Below are positions 1-6,250 of a DNA stretch of 7,381 nucleotides, in pieces (the first letter of the stretch is position 1; the number at the start of each line of letters is the position of its first letter). The DNA lies in NCBI GenBank assembly GCA_016928455.1, contig JAFGKP010000146.1, forward strand, positions 1 to 7,381, written 5' to 3'. Position numbers and translations under genes: made by a program. The notes beneath the pieces are model-generated. The model was not told the DNA's origin and searched no databases. It worked only from the letters and a program-made list of their open reading frames with translations. Origin of the DNA: Methanomicrobia archaeon. Its GTDB lineage: Archaea; Halobacteriota; Syntropharchaeia; Alkanophagales; Methanospirareceae.

Positions 1-915
1 ATCCCGATCATTGTGTACTCGAACGTGGAGAAGCCGAAGGAGATCGAGCTCTATTCGCGACTGGAAGCCTTGAAGACCTTGATCACGAAGAAGGCGCTCT
101 TGATGCGGGAGAAGCAGGAAGGGATCACGGTGGGTATTGACTCGGGCTCCTCGACGACGAAGGTCGTGGTGATGCGGGAGAACGAGCTCGTGGGTAAGGA
201 ATGGCTGCCGACGACCGATCCTGTTAAGAGTTCGAATGAGGCACTGGAGAAAGCGTTACAGGAGGCAGGCATCTCGTACGAGGAGGTTGACGCGATCGGC
301 GTCACCGGGCACGGTCGTGACCTGCTGGCCGAGCATTTCACTGCAGCACTCAATTTAGAGGAGGTGAGTGTAGTCTCGAAGGGTGCCGCGCTGCTCTCCC
401 ATCGGCATAAGGGCGATGCGACCGTGATAGATATCGGCGGGATGAACAACAAGCTGATGCTCATGCGTGATGGCATCGTGACGAGCTTTAGTTTGGGCGG
501 TATCTGCGGTGGCTCGTCCGGCAGATTTCTGGAAGTGGCCTCGCACCGATTGGATGTCGACGTGTCGGAATTAGGTAAGCTGGCGTTGCAGTCGAAGGCC
601 AAGGCGCAGGATCGATTTGAGCTGCAGAGCTACTGCATGGTCTTTGGCATCCAGAGCCTGGTGGTTGCGTTAGCGTCGGGCGTGACGCGTGAGGACGTCG
701 CGGCTGCTGCGTGTCACTCGGTGGCTGAGCAGGTCTACGAGACAATGATCCAGGAGATGGAGGTGCGGCCGCCGGTGATCTTTGTGGGTGGTGTTTCGCT
801 GGTCGAGGGCGTGAAGCGCGAGTTTGAGGAGATGCTCGGCGTTGAAATCATTGTGCCACCGTATTCGCAATATGCCGGCGCGGTGGGTATTGCAACGCTG
901 GTGTCGGGTGTTTAG
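1..915 (+). CDS. Methanogenesis marker protein 15-like BadF/BcrA-family ATPase, 5'-truncated
   Basis: This is a member of the BadF/BadG/BcrA/BcrD (HgdC-like) ATPase family, whose members use ATP and a [4Fe-4S] cluster held at a dimer interface to activate a partner enzyme. Counting from the GTG at 13, the ASKHA fold shows phosphate-1 motif GIDSGSSTTK (41-50), VTGHGRDLL (97-105), phosphate-2 motif DIGGMNNK (140-147), GGICGGSSGRFLE (162-174), SYCMVFG (206-212) and adenosine motif VIFVGGVSLVEG (255-266). Cys165 and Cys208 match the two cluster ligands of HgdC-type activators. The MNN in phosphate-2, where HgdC-type proteins have QD, and the overall sequence point to methanogenesis marker 15, a family of about 400 residues linked by occurrence and gene context to methyl-coenzyme M reductase; a role in its activation or assembly is inference. 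The frame is open to base 1 and no ribosome binding site precedes the GTG at 13, so I treat the gene as running in from the left, lacking roughly 100 N-terminal residues. It ends in TAG at 913-915. Confidence 0.85.
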   Translation: MPIIVYSNVEKPKEIELYSRLEALKTLITKKALLMREKQEGITVGIDSGSSTTKVVVMRENELVGKEWLPTTDPVKSSNEALEKALQEAGISYEEVDAIGVTGHGRDLLAEHFTAALNLEEVSVVSKGAALLSHRHKGDATVIDIGGMNNKLMLMRDGIVTSFSLGGICGGSSGRFLEVASHRLDVDVSELGKLALQSKAKAQDRFELQSYCMVFGIQSLVVALASGVTREDVAAAACHSVAEQVYETMIQEMEVRPPVIFVGGVSLVEGVKREFEEMLGVEIIVPPYSQYAGAVGIATLVSGV

Positions 916-1001
916 ATTTAAAGGCGCAGCCCGAGTTGCGAATACGTGGTACTGCGATACATCGAGCACAAAAGGAAGTTATACTCTGGTTTTGCGAGCG
1001 A

Positions 1002-1134
1002 ACACCGGAGAATCAGCAGCTACAAGGTACGATAATCGATCGATGGGTGGGGGATTATTGTGGCGGAGAGCCCCAAGCCATCAGTATTGGAGACGCTTGT
1101 GCACCTGCCGTGCGTATGAATACTCTTCGGGTGT
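1002..1134 (+). ncRNA. Candidate structured RNA between convergent genes
   Basis: The 254 bases between the mmp15-like stop and the lysA stop contain no supportable gene but fold well by eye. One hairpin has ten consecutive pairs (1028-1037 with 1053-1062, two of them G-U, 15-base loop). A second has seven pairs (1098-1104 with 1110-1116, two G-U, 5-base loop). ACACC at 1002-1006 can pair with GGTGT at 1130-1134, with a further three pairs (one G-U) after one mismatch, closing the whole unit. The G-U pairs would be A-C mismatches on the opposite strand, so an RNA, if real, should be read from the + strand. A TATA-like GTTATAC lies at 979-985. I do not recognise a known RNA family, and the structure could be chance or part of the mmp15 3' end. 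Confidence 0.25.
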
Positions 1135-1152
1135 CTGATTGTAATCGTGGTT

Positions 1153-1169
1153 TGGGAGAATAAAAGATT
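1153..1169 (-). terminator. Possible T-rich terminator of lysA
   Basis: Read on the - strand, the bases directly after the lysA TGA are AATCTTTTATTCTCCC, a T-rich tract with no hairpin. Archaeal RNA polymerase commonly terminates at such U-rich tracts. The position right after the stop fits, but the tract is short and interrupted. Confidence 0.3.
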
Positions 1170-2444
1170 TCACCGCAACCGTTCAGGCAGCACCTGATGC
1201 CGCATGATATCCTCAAAGCTCTCCCTTTCCCTAATAACTTCGACTGTGCCGTTATGTACCAGCACTTCGGCGCAGCGCGGGCGGCCATTGTACTGTGAAC
1301 TCATGGAAAACCCGTATGCGCCCGTGTCCAGTATCGCGATATAGTCCCCGCGCTGCACCTGAGGCAGCAGACGATCTTTAGCGATGAAATCGCCGGATTC
1401 ACAAATGGGTCCCACGACGGTGCTCAAGACCGAAGCTTCTGCGTTTATTTTGTTCGCGACCACGACCTCGTGGTATGCATCGTACATCGCGGGCCTGATA
1501 AGCATATTGAACCCTGCATCGATGGCCACGAAATGCTTGTAGGCGTCCTTAGTAGTGTTCACGGTGGTCACCAGGATGGAGGCAGGACCGACGATCGAAC
1601 GGCCGGGCTCCAGGATTAACCGTGGTGAGATACCCAGCGCTTGCGTCTGTGCTTTGAACGTGGGCAGGATCATAGCAGCGAGGTCATGCGGCAATGGCGC
1701 AGCACCCTTTGCCTTCTCGTATGCGATACCGAGCCCGCCGCCAAGGTCCACGAACTCGAGCTCGATGCCGCGACTATGCAGCTCTGCTACGAGCCGCATC
1801 ATCTTTTCGGTCGCTTCTTTGAAGACGCTGAGCTCGAGTATCTGTGAGCCGATATGGCAGTGTATGCCCTTGATTGCGACATTGGGTAACTTCGCGGCCT
1901 CTGCGTAGGTGGGCACGATCTCCTCATACGGTATCCCGAACTTCGCGGTGCGCAACCCGGTCGCGATCTTCGGATTCACGTCGGGCGAGACGTCCGGGTT
2001 CACGCGCATTGAGATCCCCGCTTCTTTGCCCAGTTCGCTCGCTATAGCGGATAAGGTCTGCAATTCTTCACGCGAATCCACCGAGACGGTGACGTCCGAT
2101 TCGACCGCAGCGCGCAGCTCGGCTTCGCTCTTCGCATTGCCATTGAACAGCACCCGGTCGAGCGAAATGCCCGCAGCGTTGACCAGCTCGAGCTCACCAC
2201 CTGAGAAGACGTCAGCACCTGCGCCCTCCTGCGCCAGGATACGCAAAATCGCCAGGTTTCCGTTGGCTTTTACCGCGAAGTAAATAGCGGTATCGACCGA
2301 AGCAAACGCTTCTTTATAACGCCGGAAATTGGCTCTTACTACCGCTTCGTCGGTGATGTACAGCGGCGTGCCGTAGCGCTCTGCCAGCTCCACAACGTCC
2401 GCGCCGCCGAAGCTCAAATGCCCCGGTCCTTCATGGTGCACCAT
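1170..2444 (-). CDS. lysA: Diaminopimelate decarboxylase
   Basis: This PLP-dependent cytoplasmic enzyme converts meso-2,6-diaminopimelate to L-lysine and CO2, the last step of the diaminopimelate route. At 424 residues it has the usual family length and appears complete. The N-terminal alanine-racemase-like barrel carries YFAVKANGN with the Schiff-base lysine K59, HIGSQ (197-201), the glycine-rich phosphate-binding GGGLG (235-239) and EPGR (279-282). The C-terminal barrel carries CESGD (348-352), supplying the active-site cysteine contributed across the dimer, and GAYGFSMSSQYN (375-386) with the PLP/substrate-contacting tyrosine. The ATG at 2444 is preceded by GGTGAG at 2450-2455 with a 5-base spacer, which decides the start. 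The gene stands alone, diverging from the 99-residue gene and converging on the mmp15-like gene, with no dap genes beside it. No lysine riboswitch is visible in the 111-base upstream gap. Confidence 0.97.
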   Translation of the reverse strand: MVHHEGPGHLSFGGADVVELAERYGTPLYITDEAVVRANFRRYKEAFASVDTAIYFAVKANGNLAILRILAQEGAGADVFSGGELELVNAAGISLDRVLFNGNAKSEAELRAAVESDVTVSVDSREELQTLSAIASELGKEAGISMRVNPDVSPDVNPKIATGLRTAKFGIPYEEIVPTYAEAAKLPNVAIKGIHCHIGSQILELSVFKEATEKMMRLVAELHSRGIELEFVDLGGGLGIAYEKAKGAAPLPHDLAAMILPTFKAQTQALGISPRLILEPGRSIVGPASILVTTVNTTKDAYKHFVAIDAGFNMLIRPAMYDAYHEVVVANKINAEASVLSTVVGPICESGDFIAKDRLLPQVQRGDYIAILDTGAYGFSMSSQYNGRPRCAEVLVHNGTVEVIRERESFEDIMRHQVLPERLR

Positions 2445-2480
2445 ACGTGCTCACCCACCAATCTTAGGTAGCAGGTTCTT

Positions 2481-2490
2481 GGATAAAACG
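2481..2490 (-). promoter_or_regulatory. Candidate TATA-like box for lysA
   Basis: On the - strand this reads CGTTTTATCC, centred about 40 bases upstream of the lysA ATG. With the usual 25-27 base spacing, transcription would begin near 2459, giving a leader of about 15 bases that just contains the GGTGAG site. A second A/T-rich candidate, GCTTAAAG, lies further upstream at 2495-2502. Weak match, so assignment is tentative. Confidence 0.3.
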
Positions 2491-2512
2491 TTTCTCTTTA
2501 AGCCGAGCGTAA

Positions 2513-2520
2513 CTTTTAAG
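2513..2520 (+). promoter_or_regulatory. Candidate TATA-like box for the 99-residue gene
   Basis: CTTTTAAG lies about 40 bases upstream of the ATG at 2556. Transcription would start near 2543, leaving a short leader that contains the GAGGAG ribosome binding site at 2545-2550. The alternative CTCTTTAAG at 2493-2501 would give a leader of about 30 bases. If transcription starts near 2543, the GTG at 2523 would lie outside the transcript, supporting the ATG start. Confidence 0.3.
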
Positions 2521-2555
2521 CAGTGATCAAGAGGGCAAATGCGCGAGGAGAGCAC

Positions 2556-2855
2556 ATGGACGAGGAGATAGAGATCAACATCAAATTATGGTGGGGCGTG
2601 GAGATACGAAAGATCACGGTACGGAAAGGCGAGACCGAGATCGTGGTCCGACCGAAGAACATGGGCTACGTCTCGATGAGCGATGAGCGCCTCCAGAACG
2701 TTTTTGCGGGCATTATAAAGGGCCTGTTCGGCATCTCGGGCGAGGTTGCAGGACTGCATCTCACGGTCAGGCGCGACGGCACGGAGAAGAGCCTGCAGCT
2801 CAACCGTATGGATGATCTGGAAGCGCTGGTGAGAAAGACGTTCATCGAGCAGTGA
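2556..2855 (+). CDS. Small protein of unknown function (99 residues)
   Basis: I do not recognise this family. The frame opens at a GTG at 2523, but I choose the ATG at 2556 because GAGGAG (2545-2550) stands 5 bases before it. The protein starts with an acidic stretch (MDEEIEIN), followed by a region that looks beta-rich (IKLWWGVEIRKITVRKGETEIVVRP, residues 9-33), a probable helix around SDERLQNVFAGIIKGLFGI (42-60), another probable strand pair (GLHLTVRRDG, 66-75) and a C-terminal helix (MDDLEALVRKTFIE). There is no signal peptide, transmembrane segment or cysteine, so it is probably a small soluble alpha/beta protein. Strong preference for G or C at third codon positions supports real coding on this strand. 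It diverges from lysA and is separated from the downstream glycosyltransferase operon by 324 bases, so context gives no function. Confidence 0.75.
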   Translation: MDEEIEINIKLWWGVEIRKITVRKGETEIVVRPKNMGYVSMSDERLQNVFAGIIKGLFGISGEVAGLHLTVRRDGTEKSLQLNRMDDLEALVRKTFIEQ

Positions 2856-3179
2856 ACGCGATTCGATGAGGTGAGCGAGAACGATAAGCCAGTCCCGGGG
2901 GATCTGAAGCCCAAATTCTTCCCACTTACTCCGACCTTTGTACCGTATCCAGCCTTCTGCGACCACGCCACAGACCAAGGGTAGCGGCGTTACCATAAAG
3001 ACCATGCAGCCACGAGAGCGATTAACGTTAGCGGCGGCGCATCTGGTCAACCACTCCCGCGGGGTTTGTTCCGTGATCATCCCTGGATTTCCCGGATATA
3101 CATATATGGGCCGAAGCGTTACCGGTTCAGGATGACTCCGTGGGTAACTCTTAACGGTGGCGCGCCCTTTTTGCATCAC
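2856..3179 (+). other. 324-base stretch without a recognisable gene
   Basis: No gene can be supported here on either strand. It contains a small perfect-arm hairpin at 2980-2994 (GGTAGC/GTTACC, one G-U, triloop), an 8-base palindrome TAACGTTA at 3023-3030, the TATA-like box at 3096-3107 and an inverted repeat GTTACC/GGTAAC (3118-3123, 3143-3148) just before the GT4 start. The frame of the upstream 99-residue gene stays open past its TGA for a further 42 codons to TAG at 2982-2984. The - strand also has a long open frame through here, but it runs antisense through the 99-residue gene and shows no family features. The right-hand third probably serves as promoter and leader of the glycosyltransferase operon. 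Confidence 0.5.
3096..3107 (+). promoter_or_regulatory. TATA-like box of the glycosyltransferase operon
   Basis: ATATACATATAT is the most distinct TATA-like element on this strand and is set in GC-rich sequence. Its centre predicts transcription start near 3128-3130. That leaves either a leader of about 50 bases to the ATG at 3180, or an almost leaderless message for the in-frame ATG at 3132. The element is nearly symmetrical and could also work leftward, but no convincing gene lies on the - strand. Confidence 0.5.
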
Positions 3180-4241
3180 ATGAAGCTCCTCCTGACGTCT
3201 TCGTATTTCCCGCCGCACCTGGGCGGGGTTGAGATACACACGCAGAATGTCGCCCGAGGGATGCGAGCACGGGGGCATGAGGTTGATGTGGTCTCGTCAA
3301 CGGGTCGTGATGAACGCGTCAGGGTTACCACCGTCCCCTGTCTGCGGTTGCCTTATTCGCCCATTCCCCTCACGTTCCCCGCGATCACTGCTGATGTGTA
3401 CCATTCTCACGTGCCTGCACCATTTTTCGCGCGCCAGGTGCTGAAAAAGCGATTTCGGCCGCATATCGTTACGTACCACAACGATATCGTAATCCCTGAG
3501 CGGGTGAAGGGCATACCAATTCCACGGTCTGGTGCGAGCTGGCTGGAGAACTGGCATGAGCGGTTCTTAAAGCTGGTGCTTGATGACGCTGCGGTGATCG
3601 TGATCACGACGCGAAGCTACGCGGAGTCCTCTCCGGTGCTCAAGGACTATCTGGCGAAGGTGATAATCATCCCGAATGCGATCCGGCTGGAGGATTTTGT
3701 ACCGGGGGTTGCTGCAGGATCTCGCGACCCGATTGTGCTGTATACCGGGCGACTGGTTGAATACAAAGGATTGCCGCTCTTGATACGGTCACTGAAGGGG
3801 TTGCATACGCGGCTGGTAGTGCTCGGCGAGGGTGAGGATCGGGCGCGATTCGAGGAGCTCGCCAGGAATAGTGCAGTACGCGCAGAATTTCGAGGTCGTG
3901 TCTCCGCAGCAGAGCTGAGGGCGTGGATGAGGCGCGCGCGGGTGCTTGTGTTACCGTCGCAATCGCGGCTCGAAGCGTTTGGGATCGTACTGCTTGAAGC
4001 AATGGCCTGTGAGACGCCGGTGATCGCTTCGAACATGCCGGGTGTGGCTGAGGTCGCACGGCAGGGTGGACTCGTCTTCGCCGATGAAGCGGAGCTCACT
4101 GCGCATCTCAGACATCTCCTGGAGGATGATGAGCTGGCAACGGAGCTGGGAAGAAAAGGCCGTGCGGCTGTGGCGCTGAACTACACCTGGGATTCCGTGC
4201 TTGATAAGCTTGAAGCGCTCTATACCAATTTGAGTCGATGA
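3180..4241 (+). CDS. GT4-family glycosyltransferase
   Basis: A retaining GT-B glycosyltransferase that transfers a sugar from a nucleotide-sugar donor, probably at the cytoplasmic membrane face; the sugar and acceptor cannot be inferred. From the ATG at 3180 it has 353 residues, a normal GT4 length. The N-terminal acceptor domain opens with MKLLLTSSYFPPHLGGVEIHT, typical of the GT4 first strand and glycine loop, with VARGMRARGHEV at 24-35 and SHVPAPFFA at 76-84. The donor domain starts near IIIPNAI (162-168), with LYTGRLVEYKG (187-197), LGEGEDR (215-221), FRGRV (237-241) and the E-x7-E motif E265/E273 in LEAFGIVLLEAMACETPVIA. The frame extends upstream to an ATG at 3132 that fits the TATA position as a near-leaderless start and would add 16 residues; no clear ribosome binding site precedes 3180, so the start is uncertain. 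First gene of a three-gene operon. Confidence 0.93.
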   Translation: MKLLLTSSYFPPHLGGVEIHTQNVARGMRARGHEVDVVSSTGRDERVRVTTVPCLRLPYSPIPLTFPAITADVYHSHVPAPFFARQVLKKRFRPHIVTYHNDIVIPERVKGIPIPRSGASWLENWHERFLKLVLDDAAVIVITTRSYAESSPVLKDYLAKVIIIPNAIRLEDFVPGVAAGSRDPIVLYTGRLVEYKGLPLLIRSLKGLHTRLVVLGEGEDRARFEELARNSAVRAEFRGRVSAAELRAWMRRARVLVLPSQSRLEAFGIVLLEAMACETPVIASNMPGVAEVARQGGLVFADEAELTAHLRHLLEDDELATELGRKGRAAVALNYTWDSVLDKLEALYTNLSR

Positions 4242-5227
4242 AACGCGTGGCAGTCATTGTGCCAGTGGCCGAATTCGAGGACGTGAACGTCGTGCTCAAA
4301 TCGGCACAGCATCTCAGCTCTCTGGATCGGGGGGAGCTCGAAATGAAGATTATCTATGCCGTTGACCTTGCCGGTCCCGACGACGGGCGCGTTACCCTAT
4401 TGAAACAGGAAGGCATGAGCGTCTTTACGCGGAAGCGCAGGGGGAAGCGTGCCGGGGCGGTCAATGACACCCTCGAGTATCTCTCGGATTTTAACCCGGA
4501 CTATATAGCGCTCTTTGATATCGATTCACGGCCTGAGCCGAATTTTGTGGTGATCTGTGTTGAGGCGCTGGAAGCGGATCATACGGCTTATATCGCCTCC
4601 TCGCGTCGTTACATCTCTAATCATACGAATCTGGTCTCGCAGACGATCCAGGCGGAATATTTCCTGCTGAACTTCCTGCTCAAGAAATCGGGCTTCAAAC
4701 AGTTCAACGGCCTGATCGGTGTCCTCAGGGCTGATCTCCTCGCTCAGTACAAGCTCAAGGAGGAAGCGATCGCCGAAGACGCGGACTACGCGACGCGCAT
4801 GTACGCACGGGGCTACCAGGCTATTCTGGTGCAGGGAACACAGCTGTATGAGCAGGCGCCGGTGCGCTGGCGTGACCTGCTCAACCAGCGCTTGCGCTGG
4901 CATTATGGCGGATTACAGCTCTGGCGCTACTGGCACGACGTGAAACGCTGCGGTAACAAAAAATTCATACGGTCGTGGCTGCTCGCGCTGACCCTAAACT
5001 ATGCGGTCATCATCTACCTCCCGCTCTCGATCCTCACGCCTTTTGTACTCCTGGGGTATCCAGCGGAACGCTTACCGGCGAAGGTGCTGCCGAAACCACC
5101 GCTCAGGATCACGGTGGGGTTGATACTTCATCTCTTTCTGCTCCAGTACTCGGCGATCGTTGCCATCGTGAACTATCTGAGGGGGCGCGGTGTGGAATGG
5201 ACAGCGATAAAGCGAGTGGCAGACTGA
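4238..5227 (+). CDS. GT2-family membrane glycosyltransferase
   Basis: An inverting GT-A glycosyltransferase of the BcsA/hyaluronan synthase-like GT2 group, 329 residues. The N-terminal Rossmann-like region starts MKRVAVIVPV. The metal/nucleotide-binding DxD is D94-I-D96 in LFDIDSRPEP. The acceptor region includes NGLIGVLRADLL (157-168), the catalytic-base acidic pair E180-D181 in AEDADYATRM, and the QxxRW motif QRLRW (217-221) characteristic of processive and related membrane GT2 enzymes. Hydrophobic segments at about 246-275 (one or two passes) and 293-313 anchor it, so the active site should face the cytoplasm. It lacks the larger channel-forming membrane domain and the PilZ domain of bacterial cellulose synthases, so it may add a single or few sugars to a lipid or glycan. 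The start overlaps the GT4 stop as ATGA with no separate ribosome binding site, indicating translational coupling. Confidence 0.93.
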   Translation: MKRVAVIVPVAEFEDVNVVLKSAQHLSSLDRGELEMKIIYAVDLAGPDDGRVTLLKQEGMSVFTRKRRGKRAGAVNDTLEYLSDFNPDYIALFDIDSRPEPNFVVICVEALEADHTAYIASSRRYISNHTNLVSQTIQAEYFLLNFLLKKSGFKQFNGLIGVLRADLLAQYKLKEEAIAEDADYATRMYARGYQAILVQGTQLYEQAPVRWRDLLNQRLRWHYGGLQLWRYWHDVKRCGNKKFIRSWLLALTLNYAVIIYLPLSILTPFVLLGYPAERLPAKVLPKPPLRITVGLILHLFLLQYSAIVAIVNYLRGRGVEWTAIKRVAD

Positions 5228-6201
5228 AGAACCTGGCGGGGCTCCTGATCAGTCTCGCTACAATTGTGGTCATCTTCAAACTGACCGAGACGAATCTGAC
5301 ATGGGATTTACTGACGGAAGCTCAACTCTGGCTCCTTGTGCTTGCACTGCTCTTTCACGTGCTCTTCTGGCTATTCTGGGCGATACGGCTCAAAATCCTC
5401 TGCTCCTACCTCTACCAAACGATTTCTGTTCGCTATGCACTCGAAACGGTCCTTGCAAGCTCGTTTCTGGCGGCGATCACGCCCTCTTCGGTCGGCGGTG
5501 AGCCCGTTCGAATCAAGCTGCTCGCGGACAGAGGCGCGAGCATCGGTTCTGCAAGCGCGATCGTGGTGGCCGAACGGCTGCTCGATGCGATCTTCTTCCT
5601 CCTTGCGCTCTCGCTCTTCATCGCGCTTTCCGGCTTTGCCGCCAGGCTCGGGCTTGAGGTGGGCGTGGCCTTTCTCGGCCTTCTCGCGCTTTGTATCGCC
5701 TTCCTCGTTCTGGCAATAAAGAATCCGCACCGGGCTGATCACCTGCTGGATAAGATCTATCCGTTTCTGAAGCGACTCGTGAAGGCGCAGCGAGCAGAAC
5801 GAATCTGCACGTTCCTCAAGAATGAGGTGCGGCTGTTCAGTGACGCCTCCCTCGAGCTAACGAAAAACTCGTATAGCCGAATTGCGCCGGTGATGCTGCT
5901 TACCGGGGCGATCTGGCTCTCAGAATTCCTCGTGCCCTCGGCCGTCCTGCTGGCTTTCCGGCAGGACCCCTTCATCCTTTACTCCATCACCTCACAGCTC
6001 ATCATTGCCATAATCTCCCTTCTTCCGCTTACCCCGGGCAGCAGCGGCATTGCTGAGGGCAGCATGTTCTACCTGTACTCACGATTCGTGACTGCGTACA
6101 CGCTGGGCATGCTCGTGGCTGTCTGGCGTGGAATCACGTACTTCTCGAACCTGCTCGTCGGCTTTATCATCACCGCGAAGGTGATCAAAGTGAGCCTTTA
6201 G
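5197..6201 (+). CDS. LPG synthase/UPF0104 flippase-like integral membrane protein
   Basis: A 334-residue multi-pass membrane protein of the LPG_synthase_TM (UPF0104) family, which includes the flippase-like half of bacterial MprF and the membrane half of archaeal AglD. About seven or eight hydrophobic segments are visible, roughly at 13-29, 44-66, 80-96, 121-147, 154-174, 229-253, 263-279 and 300-327. Family signatures are TPSSVGGEPVRIKLLADRGAS (95-115), followed by SASAIVVAERLLDA (118-131), and LPLTPGSSGIAEG (276-288). A basic loop lies at about 176-205. The ATG at 5197 gives an N-terminus (MDSDKASGRLKN) suited to precede the first membrane segment; GGTG at 5189-5192 may serve as its binding site. 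It overlaps the end of the GT2 gene by 31 bases. With the two glycosyltransferases it probably handles or flips a lipid-linked sugar, though transport versus transfer is unresolved for the family. Confidence 0.92.
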   Translation: MDSDKASGRLKNLAGLLISLATIVVIFKLTETNLTWDLLTEAQLWLLVLALLFHVLFWLFWAIRLKILCSYLYQTISVRYALETVLASSFLAAITPSSVGGEPVRIKLLADRGASIGSASAIVVAERLLDAIFFLLALSLFIALSGFAARLGLEVGVAFLGLLALCIAFLVLAIKNPHRADHLLDKIYPFLKRLVKAQRAERICTFLKNEVRLFSDASLELTKNSYSRIAPVMLLTGAIWLSEFLVPSAVLLAFRQDPFILYSITSQLIIAIISLLPLTPGSSGIAEGSMFYLYSRFVTAYTLGMLVAVWRGITYFSNLLVGFIITAKVIKVSL

Positions 6202-6250
6202 AAAGATCAGCACGTAAAACGACTGATGCCCGCCTGACTCTTCCTCGCAG

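Noticed and set aside
1035..1044. Perfect 10-base palindrome ATCGATCGAT as an operator or restriction-type site
   Set aside because: It is a simple GATC repeat, lies in no promoter I can support and overlaps the better hairpin.
936..1163. A 75-residue + strand frame between mmp15-like and lysA genes
   Set aside because: It begins with TTG, has no ribosome binding site, and its composition is not protein-like; the hairpins explain the stretch better.
2853..2984. Read-through of the TGA ending the 99-residue gene (selenocysteine or programmed)
   Set aside because: The frame stays open for 42 codons, but no selenocysteine element or catalytic context is visible, and an opening of this length is common by chance in GC-rich DNA.
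2586..3278. A 230-residue open frame on the - strand
   Set aside because: It runs antisense to the 99-residue gene, which has a better ribosome binding site and codon bias, and into the start of the GT4 gene; its translation shows no recognisable domain.
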